Assembly (NCBI GenBank): GCA_029224185.1
Contig: CM055193.1
Span: 15,935,669-15,999,668, forward strand
Length of the DNA: 64,000 nucleotides
Direction: 5' to 3'
DNA from: Karalla daura
Lineage: Eukaryota; Chordata; Actinopteri; Chaetodontiformes; Leiognathidae
The notes beneath the pieces were generated by a model, which saw only the letters and a list, made by a program, of their open reading frames with translations, did not search any database and was not told where the DNA came from. The position numbers and the translations under genes were made by a program. Shown in pieces: positions 25,944-36,100 of the stretch (position 1 is its first letter; every line of letters begins with the position of its first letter).

Positions 25944-28900
25944 ACCATGATAAATGTTTTTAGAGTGACAGCTAGTCCCCTAGTGTGTGCCCAAATGCGC
26001 TGACAGAGGGGGAACTGCAAAGCGGTGTACTCATTCATGTCAGTTAAAGCACAAACGCATACATTTTCACTGATGAATATGCATCTGTGTGTCTATGCAT
26101 GTGTGCATGTGTGGAGTTGTGTGTGTGTGCACATGCCAACTAAATATACGAGTCCCGACTCAGTGATACTGTATTCCAACGACTCTGACCCCTCAGCCAG
26201 TTTGATACTGCTGTGAGAGGCTCCACAGATGTGTTATTGACCAAGCAAATAACATGTTACAGAATGGCAGGGAAGCAACAGAAATGCCATGAATACGCCA
26301 GTAGCAGATCACTTAATGTGTTCAGAAGCGGGGGCAAACCCAAGTGATGTATGTCCACAAATTTGTCTGTTAAACCCCAGATTAAGATCCCTGCACTGCT
26401 CCTGCCCAGAATGATAGATGGATGAAATATACGATTTAACTCCTTCAACTGACCCTATTATGTTCCCTCTAGCACCATCCTGAGGTATTTATAGTGGCAC
26501 TGTGGTACTGAAAAGAGATGAGGAGGAGAGGGAAAGACACCAGATACAGATGAAAGGAGGCATAGATCAGGGGAGAAACAGATAGGGAACTGAAGAAGAT
26601 ATTTTCCCCATATGACCTAAATTCTTCTTCTTCTATTCAAGGTCACACCCATGTAAATAGTGTTGACATTGACCCATAAAAACACAGAACTAATATTACA
26701 TGATAAATCAGGCCACACGTGAGCTCTGACCTATTGTTTTATTAAACTGAAATATTAAGTGGTGGTCTAAGCCACATTGTTACAGTATTCGTACAGTATT
26801 TGTGCTAGCAGGCAGTGTCTGTAAGACCGAGTCAAAACACTCAGTCATGGGAATTAATATACATGTAAACCAAGTGCTCTACAGTCCAAGATATAAATAT
26901 TTATCACACGATGATGTATTGACTAAATTATTCCAAACCGAGACACATGCTGCAAGAAATGTTTAAATCGTCGAGTAAACAAACTGCAATATTCAGGACC
27001 AAGAATATGAGAGGACTGTACTGACTTCTGTACTTCTCTATCGACAGCAGTTGGAAATTTAACTTTTAAATCTATAAACTCTGTGATGTGTGACTGCCCT
27101 CCAGTTCTCCACGTCCTATTTCCTCTTCTGTAAACCATTAAGTAAACAAAACATACATTTCCTTCCAGACTGAAAACCCTGTTGATCCAGAGGAAGACAT
27201 GGAGCTCACTTTGGAAGTAGGAGGAGACCTCCACACAAACCCTCGAGCCTCCTCTTGCTCACTTACCCCCTCTCACCTCTCTGGCTATTACCGCCTCTGC
27301 CGAGTTGGAGGAGGAGGAGGAGGAGGAGTAGGTCTGTCCTGCCCAGGAGGTGGGATTGTAGGAAGCAGAGAAGGTGGAATGGAAGCAGAGGAAGAAGAGG
27401 ATGAAGGAGAGGAAGGAGAGAGAGGGGAGAAAGAGGACAGAGAGCCGCCGGTGCCTCTGCCCCCCCTGCTGAGCCTGGCTCCTCTACTGTCCAACAGCCA
27501 GGAGCTGGACAGCGGAGTTGGCCGCACAGATGACAGCACCCGTTATGAAGAGTCGTCAGAGCACGACCTGCTGGGCGATCAGACCAGCGCCCCTAACACC
27601 AACACCACCAACACACCAGGCAGCACCAGGAAGTTCAGACCAGGACCCAGCCCCAGGTACGACAAGCTCAGTTCATTCAGTTTCCCTCAAAATGCCAATT
27701 TATAACTAAACTTAAGATTTAGAGCTGGTCTCCACCAAACTCTTAATCTGACAATATGAGCAAGCAGTTTGTGAGGCAGAAAACTGAAGCAGATCCAGGC
27801 AGGAAGAGGAGACTGAGAGAAACACAGAGAGATTTACTATTACCATATTAGTGTTGATCAGAGTCATGTCAATATTGATAATACCAGGATGGGTATTACT
27901 TGGTATCAGATCAGAAAAGAAATTGGTGGAATCCCACATCACTACCCTCTGTTTTCTCTGTACCCAGACCCAGTCCCAGACCCAGCCCCGGGCTCGGCCC
28001 AAGTCCCGGGCACTGCCGTGGAGACGCCACCCCTCCTTTCCTCCACCTGCGGGACCTCCAGCTCAGCTCTGACTCTCTGCCTGGCCTGGACTGGGCACAT
28101 GGACCGGGCCCAGGAGGGGCAGCCTACAGCCCCCACCATCATCACCTCCACATGGTACAGTATGCCAAGATCCTATCACAACATCCAGACCACCAGTACA
28201 TTAAGAAGTGCAAATGTGGTGTGTATCATACACTGGTAAGTCAGTTCAGGTGGTTTTCAAACTAGACCAAAGTTAAAAAGATCTGATGAACCACAACATG
28301 CTCCCCTACATGGCGTAAATACTGAATAATGTTCCTTATGGGCCTGGAGCATGTCATCAGGTGACCTGATCAAGAAAATTAAAAAAAATTATTATTGTTC
28401 AGGTGGGAAACACAATGGGTGTACTCATTCAAATATCAATATAATGTCTAGAAATGTTCTTTCTTTTGTCTTTTGTAAAAAGACCACGATACAAAAATGC
28501 AACACATTAAATATACAAACTTTAAAATAACCATGGGCTCAAATCTGTGTTATGATCATTGCCATGGTTAATTACAATAATAACTTGGTTGACCTCTGAC
28601 CTGCAGCATTACCTCCACCATCACCATCAGCCCGCTCTGGTGATGATGATGCCGGGTCTGACGGAGGAAGAGTGCCAGCGATACCAGGAGCTGCTGGAGA
28701 TCAAGTGCCAGTACGAGAGGCACAGTGAAAACCAGCGAAGAGAAGCCGCCAAAAACGACAGCAAAACAGAAGGAACAGAGCAGGAAGGGAGCAAAGAGCT
28801 CGAGAAGGAGGGAGAGGAGGAAGCTCCTTTTCCTACTTTGGCGGCTGACGTGAACTGCAACGTGACGCTGAGTGAACACGAGATGGCGCTGATCGAGGAG

Positions 28901-31900
28901 GAGCTGCGCCACCTTGAGTTTAAGTGTCGCAACATCCTCCGAGCGCAGAAGATGCAGCAGCTCAGAGAGAGGTGTCTGAAAGCTTGGATGATGGAGGAGG
29001 AGACGGTGGCAGCCGGGGCGGGGCGAGCGGGCGCACCAGAGCAAGGTAACAACTGACCCAGGATGCATCATAGAGTCTCGTGTCTGACAACCAGTCCTGC
29101 CTTGTGTGCAGTAGTCGTGGACATTTTGATAAAATGCAAGATGAAACAAAGAAAATAAGTATTTCAATTTGTGGGTTGTACAGTGCGCCTGTAACCACGC
29201 CCACTCTGTGATGTCATGCTGCAAACTTACGTCACCTTTAGCGCTCTTTAAGACCAAATAGATTAACACTTCTTAGATCTATCAGGTTACAGTCTTTAAT
29301 TTTGTTTAAATTTTCTATACTTTGTACTTTATTTTCTTATACTCTGTACATTGTAGATTATAGAACAATTGTATAAAATCACTGCACTACAGGTTTTGCT
29401 GGATCGTAACTGAATTTTTATGACATAAATTATCAGCAAGTTTCTGACCCATTCTCATTTGGAGTCATTCTGACTCTGGGTTAGGGTTAGGGGTAGACTC
29501 CTTACAGACCCAGACAGTACTAAGGAGCAATGGTTCAAAGCAAAACATCTCTCCCTGCAGGTCTGGAGAATGATAATGACATCGAGGATGATGACCCCCA
29601 CCACCACGAGCTGTCAGCCATCAACGAGCTCCCAGAGCGAGAGCGGTCGGATGACAAAGATAGCACCAGCGCCTACAACACTGGCGGGGAGAGCTGCCGG
29701 AGCACACCTCTGGTCAGCACAGAGCAGATACCACCTCTGCAAGAAGAGGAAGACGAGGGAGGAAGACGACTGATGTCCCCACCTCCTCTCCTCCCCATCG
29801 GTCGGCTTCCTCCTCTGAACTCCCCACTCACTCCACGGCGTCACAGGCGGGACAGAGACAGAGAGAGGCGCCACTCCAACCTCAGCTGCTCCTTCTCCCC
29901 CAGCACTTACAGGAAGTACGAGGCAGCCAATGGAAATGTGGCAAATGGATCAAGCTCCACCCCCTCCACACCCTCCAAGTTCAGGTGTCCTACATAGTCC
30001 TTTTTCTCACTGTTCATATTGCAAATTTCTGAATTTTTATTTTACTTCCCTCAGCTCATATTCACATTGAAACTGTGAATCTGATCTATATTCAAAAGTT
30101 GTCTCAAATCCAAGAATTTAATTAATGGGTAAAGTTATGAATGGACAGATGGAGTAAGACTGAAATAATATTTGGTGTTTTTATTTTTGCCTCCATCAGG
30201 TCACTGACCAGAGAGGTGGGGTCATCTCCAAGAAGAGGCATGGCAGATGGAGGACGGGGCTCCAGAGGTAAACACTGTGTGGTTTTCTCTTTGAAAAGTC
30301 GCACTGCAGCAACTGCTCTCGTCTGCTGTATTTGTCAATCTTTCTGAAAACTAGTGTGTTTGTTTTGGCTCATTGTCAAAGACGGATCTTCAAAAATGGT
30401 CCATTTCTGTCAGATCAAGCCCGTTCATATTCTATTGGTTGACAGATGGTGGTGGTACCAAGTCAGGAAACATAGCAATGTGTCATAAAAAGCAGGATGA
30501 AATACCACTGCCACTGCTGATTAATAATCAATGTTAGTTTCATAATGGGTTTGAAATGTTGACTATCTATAGGGAATAAACACCACACTCTAAATGGTCT
30601 ATTTCATCCCAATTTTCAAGTTTTTACTGTTTTTGTCGATAAAAGGTGGAGTTCCACCTGCAGGGGGAAGTGCAGAGTCCAGCCCTTATTTCACCAGAAG
30701 ACGCCACAGTCACCACAAACCACTGGAGCGCTACCAGAGCTGCATGACCCTGCCCTCTGAAGGTCTGGTGGATCCTCTGGACCGCGTGAGAGCCAGAGCC
30801 GACGGCGAGGACAGAGGGGTGGGCACAGGCTGCAGCAGCGGCCCGGCCAGCCCCAGGAGCGTGAACAGTGCCCCCTGTGGTCTGGAGGGGCACCACGCAG
30901 GCGCGTCACGGTTGGGACTGGCCTTACCGCTCGGTTTGACGCAGTCGTCACCCACTGCCTCACCGCAGCGCATGGAGTGGAAGGTAAAACATGTGAGAGT
31001 GAGAATTAAAAAAAAAACACAAGAAAACAAATTTGAAATGCAGGGAGCTGAACAGCTGAAAAAAAGTTGAAAAGTTTTTGGGATATTTGACCGTGAACAA
31101 GAGGCGTTTGTCCTACAGGTGAAGATTCGGAGCGATGGCACTCGCTACGTGGCTAAACGCCCGGTCAGGGATCGTCTCCTGAAGGCCAGAGCCATGAAGA
31201 TTAGAGAGGAACGCAGTGGTATGACCACTGATGATGACGCTGCCAGTGAGATGAAACAGGTACAGTCTGCGTAGCCATCCCAGCACACAAGGGGGTTCAC
31301 CATGAGTCTACTGTAATAAGATGGGAGCAGCCTGAAATGGATGTCACTTCACCTTGAAATGAATAATACTGATGTATCATGCATGTTGTGACATGTCTTA
31401 CACCAAGGCAAGAAAGATGAGTATCACTGAGTTCTCTCAGTGGCTAAAATGAAGTTTTCTTCCAATTGCCTCCAACTCTTCATCTTAAATTAACAATAAC
31501 ATGTGTTTAATATAAATATACACCTTAGAAACACTGTTTTTAAAATTCTGCAGTGTAATATCTGTATTTGGCAAACAAACCTGACAATCTACTAAGTTGT
31601 GCTGACTTGGTAGGTTATCAGTATGATGGGAAATGTGGGCCATATGCGGGAGATGGCTGACTGTCGATCGAGTGTAGATTGAATATATCGTGTGTGTGTG
31701 TGTGTTGTACGTATATTTATATGACCCAGGTATATTAACACCAGAGCTACACACAACGTGATAACTGTCCTCTACTTTGCACCTACAGGGCCGATACTGG
31801 AGCAAAGAGGAACGAAAGCAGCAACTGCTGAGAGCGAGAGAATACAGACGAAGAAGAGAGTTTATGATGCAGAGCCGCTTGGACTACCTCAAAGGAGACA

Positions 31901-32277
31901 GGTATGGCGCAAGGTCCGCTTTCAGTTAATAGGAGATTGATAGATGAATGGATAGTTTAAATGCAAATTTAGCTTTGTCACCTTAAAGAGGTGTCAATTG
32001 AGTTTTATCTTAGGTCACTTAGCATAAGTCTAAATCAGTATTGCTTTTTGGCTCTATGTACAGGGACATGTCATCATCCCAGGCTGCCCAGCATCAACCC
32101 CAGCAGGACTCTCCCAGCAACAACATCCTGCTACTGAGCCAGAAGAAGATCACAAAGAAGAGAAATCGGCGAATCCTCGATAACTGGATCACCATCCAGG
32201 AGCTGCTGGCTCACGGCTCGAGGTCGCCTGACGGAAAGAAAATATACAACCCCCTGCTTTCTGTGACCACTGTGTGA
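18770..32277 (+). CDS. pdzk4: pdzk4, PDZ domain-containing protein 4 (LNX5/PDZRN4-like), 14 exons, 5' incomplete
   Basis: Seen: fourteen exons (18770-19025, 19143-19227, 22072-22170, 22727-22789, 25044-25145, 27169-27656, 27968-28235, 28607-29045, 29561-29984, 30200-30267, 30646-30983, 31119-31259, 31789-31901, 32064-32277). All have AG/GT borders and the reading phase agrees at every junction, giving 3,098 nt or about 1,032 residues to the stop. The product has a GTQTD motif, one PDZ domain (residues ~114-201), low-complexity linkers, a coiled-coil-like block, a basic conserved block and a C-terminal VTTV. Known: by recall, [41 protein letters not shown] and [18 protein letters not shown] fit PDZK4 better than PDZRN3 or PDZRN4. 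Mammalian PDZK4 is about 770 residues, lacks the RING domain and is mainly a brain scaffold. Inferred: a cytoplasmic or membrane-associated neuronal scaffold. The extra length comes from repeats in the linkers. The start exon is not in view. Confidence 0.93.
19143..19227 (+). CDS. pdzk4: pdzk4 exon: acidic segment before the PDZ domain
   Basis: Acceptor CTCCTGCAG, donor GTGAGA; enters in phase 2, leaves in phase 0. It encodes [18 protein letters not shown] and ends DDLEYE. The next exon starts EVELYKSS, so the junction reads [12 protein letters not shown] as in mammalian PDZK4. Confidence 0.92.
19228..22071. other. pdzk4 intron
   Basis: Holds a dispersed repeat copy with a (TG)n array (19425-19770), a purine-rich stretch (about 20270-20470) and a C-rich run near 20720-20760 (CCCCCCGCCCCCC). 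Otherwise AT-rich unique sequence with no exon signal. Confidence 0.8.
19425..19770 (-). repeat. Dispersed repeat copy carrying an expanded (TG)n
   Basis: GGAATCCCAGATGGGTGAAG, GGCCTCTGAGTGGAGTTTGT, GTTGGCTGGAGACTCCAAAT, then (TG)n at 19612-19674, then TCCTGTGATGGATTGCCACC and GGGTACAAAGTAGGCAAGAT. The family, orientation and array position are the same as at 11520. Confidence 0.75.
22072..22170 (+). CDS. pdzk4: pdzk4 exon: first part of PDZ domain
   Basis: A 33-codon exon in phase 0-0, acceptor GTTCTCCAG, donor GTGATG. It encodes [17 protein letters not shown] and then [22 protein letters not shown] is the carboxylate-binding loop (the GLGF-type loop) and GIYVGE the following strand of the PDZ fold. 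GTGATG is a weak donor, but frame and homology fix the boundary. Confidence 0.96.
22727..22789 (+). CDS. pdzk4: pdzk4 exon: middle of PDZ domain
   Basis: A 21-codon exon in phase 0-0, acceptor CACTTTAG, donor GTACAG. It encodes [20 protein letters not shown], the PDZ segment with the short helix and the GD-ILQ strand. It joins directly to INGVD in the next coding exon. Confidence 0.96.
23125..23375. repeat. Decayed retroposon-like fragment
   Basis: CTCCGGGATGTCCCGGGTCT, GTCTCCTCTAAGATGAACAT, CATCCTGGCCAGACGCCACC, CAGCTGGCTCCTTCTGATGC and AAAGGAGCAGGGGCTCCACT follow, in order, a block pattern I recall from a widely dispersed teleost retroposon. Divergence is high and the copy is truncated at both ends. 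The family name is not certain. Confidence 0.5.
23729..23758. repeat. (GA)n run
   Basis: Thirty bases of pure GA followed by a short CA stretch. Confidence 0.95.
24250..24530. promoter_or_regulatory. CpG-rich intronic island with RE1-like and X-box-like sites
   Basis: This stretch has many CpGs while its flanks have few. It contains an X-box-like CGCCATGGTTACC (24427-24439), and GTCAGCACC (24458-24466) with GACAGC (24476-24481). These two resemble the half-sites of an RE1/NRSF element with a 9-nt gap between AGCACC and GACAGC, which gives the wider, non-canonical spacing. CAGCTG overlaps it. It lies inside pdzk4, whose mammalian counterpart is brain-restricted, so a neuronal control element is a reasonable inference. 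Confidence 0.35.
25044..25145 (+). CDS. pdzk4: pdzk4 exon: end of PDZ domain
   Basis: A 34-codon exon in phase 0-0, acceptor TTGCCTGCAG, donor GTGACT. It encodes [20 protein letters not shown] and then the last strand SLLLARP. The NREEAVAIL helix lines the peptide groove in PDZ domains of this group. Confidence 0.96.
25146..27168. other. pdzk4 intron
   Basis: Contains a (CA)n at 25896-25940 and otherwise unremarkable AT-rich sequence. No further exon is needed, because the flanking coding exons join in phase 0. Confidence 0.8.
25896..25940. repeat. (CA)n microsatellite
   Basis: 45 bp of pure CA in a pdzk4 intron. Confidence 0.96.
27169..27656 (+). CDS. pdzk4: pdzk4 exon: Gly- and Glu-rich linker with [12 protein letters not shown]
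   Basis: 488 nt, phase 0 to 2, acceptor CTTCCAG, donor GTACGA. It carries Gly7 from GGA repeats (27307-27327) and a Glu/Asp-rich block (about 27376-27447). The conserved [20 protein letters not shown] comes next, then [10 protein letters not shown] and NTPGSTRKF. The last three match PDZK4 closely and separate it from PDZRN3/4. The N-terminal half of the exon has no clear mammalian match and looks fast-evolving. Confidence 0.93.
27968..28235 (+). CDS. pdzk4: pdzk4 exon: Pro/Gly-rich linker, 3' boundary uncertain
   Basis: Acceptor CTGTACCCAG. The main donor is GTAAGT after 28235, with an alternative GTACAG after 28154; both keep phase 0. It encodes repeated [14 protein letters not shown], then [18 protein letters not shown], which resembles a DFHFSMDSL segment of PDZK4, then a His run HHHHLHM. 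The longer form adds about 27 residues ([18 protein letters not shown] and a short CKCG piece) not known from mammalian PDZK4. GTAAGT is the better donor, so I used the longer form. Confidence 0.8.
28607..29045 (+). CDS. pdzk4: pdzk4 exon: coiled-coil-like block
   Basis: Acceptor ACCTGCAG, donor GTAACA, phase 0 to 1. It begins HYLHHHHQ, then [19 protein letters not shown], a charged Lys/Glu-rich linker, and [20 protein letters not shown] followed by [20 protein letters not shown]. The regular Leu/charged pattern suggests a coiled coil. The PGLT-EE-RY-ELLEIKC wording is typical of PDZK4. PDZRN3/4 have ECERFRELLELKC at this place. Confidence 0.95.
29561..29984 (+). CDS. pdzk4: pdzk4 exon: [11 protein letters not shown] / [15 protein letters not shown] block
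   Basis: Acceptor CCCTGCAG, donor GTGTCC, phase 1 to 2. It carries [20 protein letters not shown], then [18 protein letters not shown], conserved across LNX3/4/5. Here the [14 protein letters not shown] motif has an extra Gly (NTGGES). A Pro/Ser/Arg-rich tail ends in TPSTPSKF. Ser/Thr-Pro sites are frequent, consistent with phosphorylation, but this is inference. Confidence 0.94.
30200..30267 (+). CDS. pdzk4: pdzk4 exon: short RSLTRE linker
   Basis: 68 nt, phase 2 to 1, acceptor CTCCATCAG, donor GTAAAC. With the previous exon it reads [20 protein letters not shown], similar to a KFRSLSRDPEAGRR stretch in PDZK4. It is too short to identify alone, but the frame links both neighbours. Confidence 0.85.
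30646..30983 (+). CDS. pdzk4: pdzk4 exon: [13 protein letters not shown] to RMEWK
   Basis: 338 nt, phase 1 to 0, acceptor GATAAAAG (weak pyrimidine tract), donor GTAAAA. It encodes [20 protein letters not shown], then [12 protein letters not shown], a Gly/Ser/Ala-rich stretch and PQRMEWK. SSPY(F/L)(T/S)RRH and the RMEWK ending match PDZK4, and RMEWK is shared by the whole LNX3/4/5 group. Confidence 0.92.
31119..31259 (+). CDS. pdzk4: pdzk4 exon: conserved basic block
   Basis: 47 codons, phase 0-0, acceptor GTCCTACAG, donor GTACAG. It encodes [20 protein letters not shown] and then [20 protein letters not shown]. This is the most conserved C-terminal block of LNX3/4/5. AAS replaces the usual AVS, and MKQ the usual MKM, at the exon end. 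Confidence 0.97.
31789..31901 (+). CDS. pdzk4: pdzk4 exon: [11 protein letters not shown] block
   Basis: 113 nt, phase 0 to 2, acceptor ACCTACAG, donor GTATGG. It encodes [20 protein letters not shown] and [16 protein letters not shown]. The Arg/Lys/Glu-rich helix is conserved in the family. The frame continues as R-DMSSSQ in the last exon. Confidence 0.97.
32064..32277 (+). CDS. pdzk4: pdzk4 terminal exon with PDZ-binding C terminus
   Basis: Acceptor CTATGTACAG, phase 2, stop TGA at 32275-32277. It encodes [20 protein letters not shown], then [20 protein letters not shown] and LSVTTV. The end VTTV is a class I PDZ ligand (S/T-X-V), as in other LNX-type proteins. This fixes the 3' end of the coding sequence. 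Confidence 0.97.
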
Positions 32278-33135
32278 TCTGAAGGGAGGTCGCAGCTACT
32301 GAAGATAATGATCAAAGCTTCAGATTTCTCACAGTTGGGAGGAAGGTAGTTCTGCTTTTGAAAGTGGAGGAAGTAAGGAAATAAGAGGAAGTGTAAGGTA
32401 CAAAGAGGTAAAAAAAAAAGGTCTGAGTGTAAATGCAACAGGTGAGGATCAAGAAAACCTCTGAACAGGACCTGTGTACAAAACTGAATACTCAAGTTTC
32501 TCAACACCTTTTTGTGTTTGGAAATGACTCTTGCGAGCTGAATCTGGAAACCAATGACTGTTTTGGGATCAGATGTTGGATGTCTTTTTTTGCAGCCAAA
32601 GAAGTGCCGTTACTTAATTCTTACCAAACTGTGATGTAAAGGAAACTCTTTTATGTAATCCAGGTTCTGGCTACACACAAGACGTTTGATTTGGTCGCCT
32701 GTCACTTCACCTTTGGACCACAGGGCTCATGAACTGACAGGTAGAGAGACTATTCTCTGAAGATGACGAGGACAGGTTGTGGTGCTTGTTACGTGTTCAG
32801 ACTGAGAATAAGCTGAACTGTACAGACACGATGCATAGCACATGTACCAAGAAATTCACAATTTGCATCTGTAGGAGTAAAGAAGGTCTTGAAATGAGCA
32901 ATAATTCACTGAATTAGTCACAGAAATGAGGAGGGAGACGGACAGGAGGGAAACAGCACACAGAAATGTCTGATATCAGTGAATTTCTCAGCTGAACACT
33001 CATCGTCAGTTGCTGGCAAGCTTACAAATAACACAGATGATACATTAGGTATTCGATGAAATGACACAGAGTGCTTGTGGTCCAGTGCTTGAATAGAAAA
33101 AAAAAGTGAAATAAAGTAATGTGAAGCACAGGTAG
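32278..33135 (+). other. pdzk4: pdzk4 3' UTR, first poly(A) signal
   Basis: Sequence after the stop contains an AATAAA at 33110-33115, a likely first cleavage signal. A second AATAAA at 34260-34265 could end a longer UTR of about 2 kb. Which is used cannot be told from sequence. Confidence 0.5.
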
Positions 33136-36100
33136 ATTTGTATAACTGTCTGGATCAAGGACGAGCCTCAAAAGCAAAAATGAAACCAATGTGGAAAACC
33201 TGCAAAACCTGCAGTTCCTCAAATATTGGCACCGTGAAACAAAATGTGGGTTTTGGACTCTTCACTGGTGGTCTCTTTAATGGCTGTATACTGAGTGAAT
33301 TGTTATTCAATTCTCATATTTAAATTATTTGGAGGCTTAATGTATTGTATAAGTAAGGTTGTGGTTGTTGGAGTGACTGCGCTGCCTCAATGGCATAGTG
33401 AGTGTGTCACTTCTTCAGAGCACTCATCAGAAACTTGGTTCATGTTTTTACATTTGGCCTAAGTGTTGTAGGAAAGTCCTCAAAACAATGACAGTTTTGT
33501 ACACGATGAAACGGATTTGAAGTGTGAAGTTCAGGCCCTGAACAGATCATGTAAATAAGATGAAGACCTTTGAGAACCTTTGAACTTTATGTGCTTTGTT
33601 AAATATAAATGAAAAAAAAGTTTACTGGAGAATCAGAATCAGACTTTATTCTCAAAAGACAATTAGTTCACAGAAATGCTGTCAACAGTTTAATCAAGAT
33701 ATATCAGACACACACAGTGTGACATACATCGACCAATGCTTTCCAGAGCAATTCCACTTGTGCATCACTTCTGGATTTCAGAGCTCATTGACATTTGGTG
33801 TTTTCCGGGTGTTTGTCTGTGACAAAGACACATTTTAATTCTCACTTATCTCCTAATTAAAGTGAAAATTGCTTTTCTTAAAATGCCATCTGAGATTCCT
33901 GAGGAGACCTGACCTATGTATTATATGAATCTACTCTTGGACAAATCCCTTCCAAATCATCAGATCTATTTATCTATTTCGCCTTGTTATATTTCAATTT
34001 TACAATATCACATATTATTTCTTACAGATTTCTTTTTTTTACTCTTGAGCAGGACAGTTCACTTGGTGGCTGGTGCTACAATGAAAGTGTTATGGTGTCC
34101 ATTGGACCTGTGTAAAACTAGATCAATTCTGAGTAACAAAATGCATGAATTATGTATTGAATGTTGTGAATTATTGGACAGAATTCTTTAATCTGAAGTG
34201 GTGTTGTGTACAAAGCTTCGTGCAGACATTTTTCGTAGTGGAAGATGTGAAAATTGCTAAATAAACAAAAAAAGTGAAGGTGACTGTGTGATCTCCTTGG
34301 TCTTTCATTTGGTTAAAGGTGAAAGTAGAAAAAGGTGAAAGTTGGTAGCAACAATCAGAAAATTTTAATCGGGTAAAATTATCTGCAATTTTCTTCATCC
34401 AGCTGCACATTTTTGCACCAGCTTTGTGATGTCAGGGCAGGAAATGCTCCCTGGACAGGCCCACCGTCGACTGCAGATTTCCTTTTTTTCTACATATGTA
34501 CACTTGACACCAACCACCTGCTGCGGGTGATGAAAGGATGTCATGTCCAAGTGGAGTTAAAATTAAATTGGGACCCCTGTCAGTATTTCACTCTCATTCC
34601 ACTCTTGCATTATTTAAATTTGCATGTCCATCTGAACATCAAATTCAATTTCATGCAGCAGATGAGCACTGCAGAGGCTTGTGAAGATATTAATACTTCA
34701 AGTGAAAATTAATTATTTTGTTTGTTCAATAATGAGCGGCTTCAAGGAAACAGTCACAGTCTGGGCGCAGTCAACACAGAGAGAGTCCCTCTCCCACAAG
34801 CTCACTTTTATCTGGGGTGGGCGCTGATTTAATTTGAGACACAAAGACGAGCAAAATGGATCTGAATCTGTCATCTCCCCATGTCCAGTCAGTGTAACAG
34901 CACTAATCTAAATCCCCCGACTGCACTCATGAGAGACACAGAGACAAAGATGGGGCTGAATTAAGGGGTTGGAAAGAAAGACAGAAAGGACAAATGAGAT
35001 GGATCAGCACAGTGAGTAGAAAGCTCAGAAGGATGTTTGGAGTCACAGAGCTGAGAAGGATGGAGCATCATCGAGGAGAGTGACAGAACTGAAGCAAAGC
35101 AAATAAGGAAAAGACAAGACAGGAAAAGTAAAGATTCAGTGTTGAGAAAAGATCTTTTTTTTCTGAAAACTGAGACATTTTAATGACATGTATACAATCC
35201 ACATTGTGAGTACACAATTGTACACATTGTGAGTACAAACAAAATGTTATAAAGACCTGCTAAAGACACGCTAAAGCTTTGAATGTAGTCATGAAGAAGT
35301 TAAAGGTGAGTATGTTGTAGTATGTTGTAGTTGGGTCCAGAACCGTGGCACAGTAATGTTTTCACACGCTGCTGTTGGAGGTCTCCACCTCTATCACAGA
35401 CTGGGTATCAGACTGGGATCAGCACAGGGGCAGATGTGACGAGGCCACAGTACATACCAGTTCCACATCTTCAGCCAACAGGAACAAGACCATAATGAGG
35501 ACCTTAAATATACAGTATAGAACTAATTCTTCTGGTGTTGACATACTGTTGAAGTTTTTTTTTAATCACAAATGTCTCAAGATGCTATTTCACAAGCCCT
35601 TTGATAATCTTGTTTTTGTAATAATCCCCAGTTCTTGAGGAAGATGAAGGGTAGATATGAGCCATTGAATCTCTTTTGCATCAAGATAGGTTTGTCGAGA
35701 GTCTGGAGTACCTAAACATTGGCTGGACAAAATCCCTTGACTTGAACTTTACCAGTGCACAGCTCACTCTTCTTCTTGAACTTGCGGGTATGAGTGGACA
35801 GATTGACATATCTTAGTTTGACATGATTCAGACTGAAAAGTATGTTGAAAAGTAGTGTTGATGAATCAGTGCTGGACTTTCAGACAGAACGTGGAGAGCG
35901 GCAGCGATGCTAAAGTGACTGGTGGGCGGGTATAAAAATACCAGCAGGTATTTGAAACCAAGTATACAGTTATGAACATTCACACATAAACACTGACAAG
36001 AGCAAGAGAAAGAGAGAAGAAGAGCTGGGGCAAACTGGAAACATGGGGGAGGGGGAAACACATGGATAATGCACACAGCACAAAGGTCCTTATGGAGGCA

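Larger units (their letters stand above)
27657..31788. other. Short pdzk4 introns between the 3' exons
   Basis: The introns at 27657-27967, 28236-28606, 29046-29560, 29985-30199, 30268-30645, 30984-31118 and 31260-31788 hold no gene or sizeable repeat. A short TG run lies at about 31690-31705. Confidence 0.85.

Noticed and set aside
27288..27539. Ser/Pro-rich open frame on the - strand
   Set aside because: Shadow of the Glu/Gly-rich pdzk4 exon.
28568..29269. Open frame of 233 codons on the - strand
   Set aside because: It is antisense to the pdzk4 coiled-coil exon, whose + strand frame has clear family similarity and splice sites.
18770..32277. Assignment to pdzrn3 or pdzrn4 instead of pdzk4
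   Set aside because: The shared C-terminal blocks fit all three, but SSEHDLLGD, the ELLEIKC context and [19 protein letters not shown] fit PDZK4, and the acidic DDDRNDFLDDLHMDM-type segment after the PDZ domain in PDZRN3/4 is absent.
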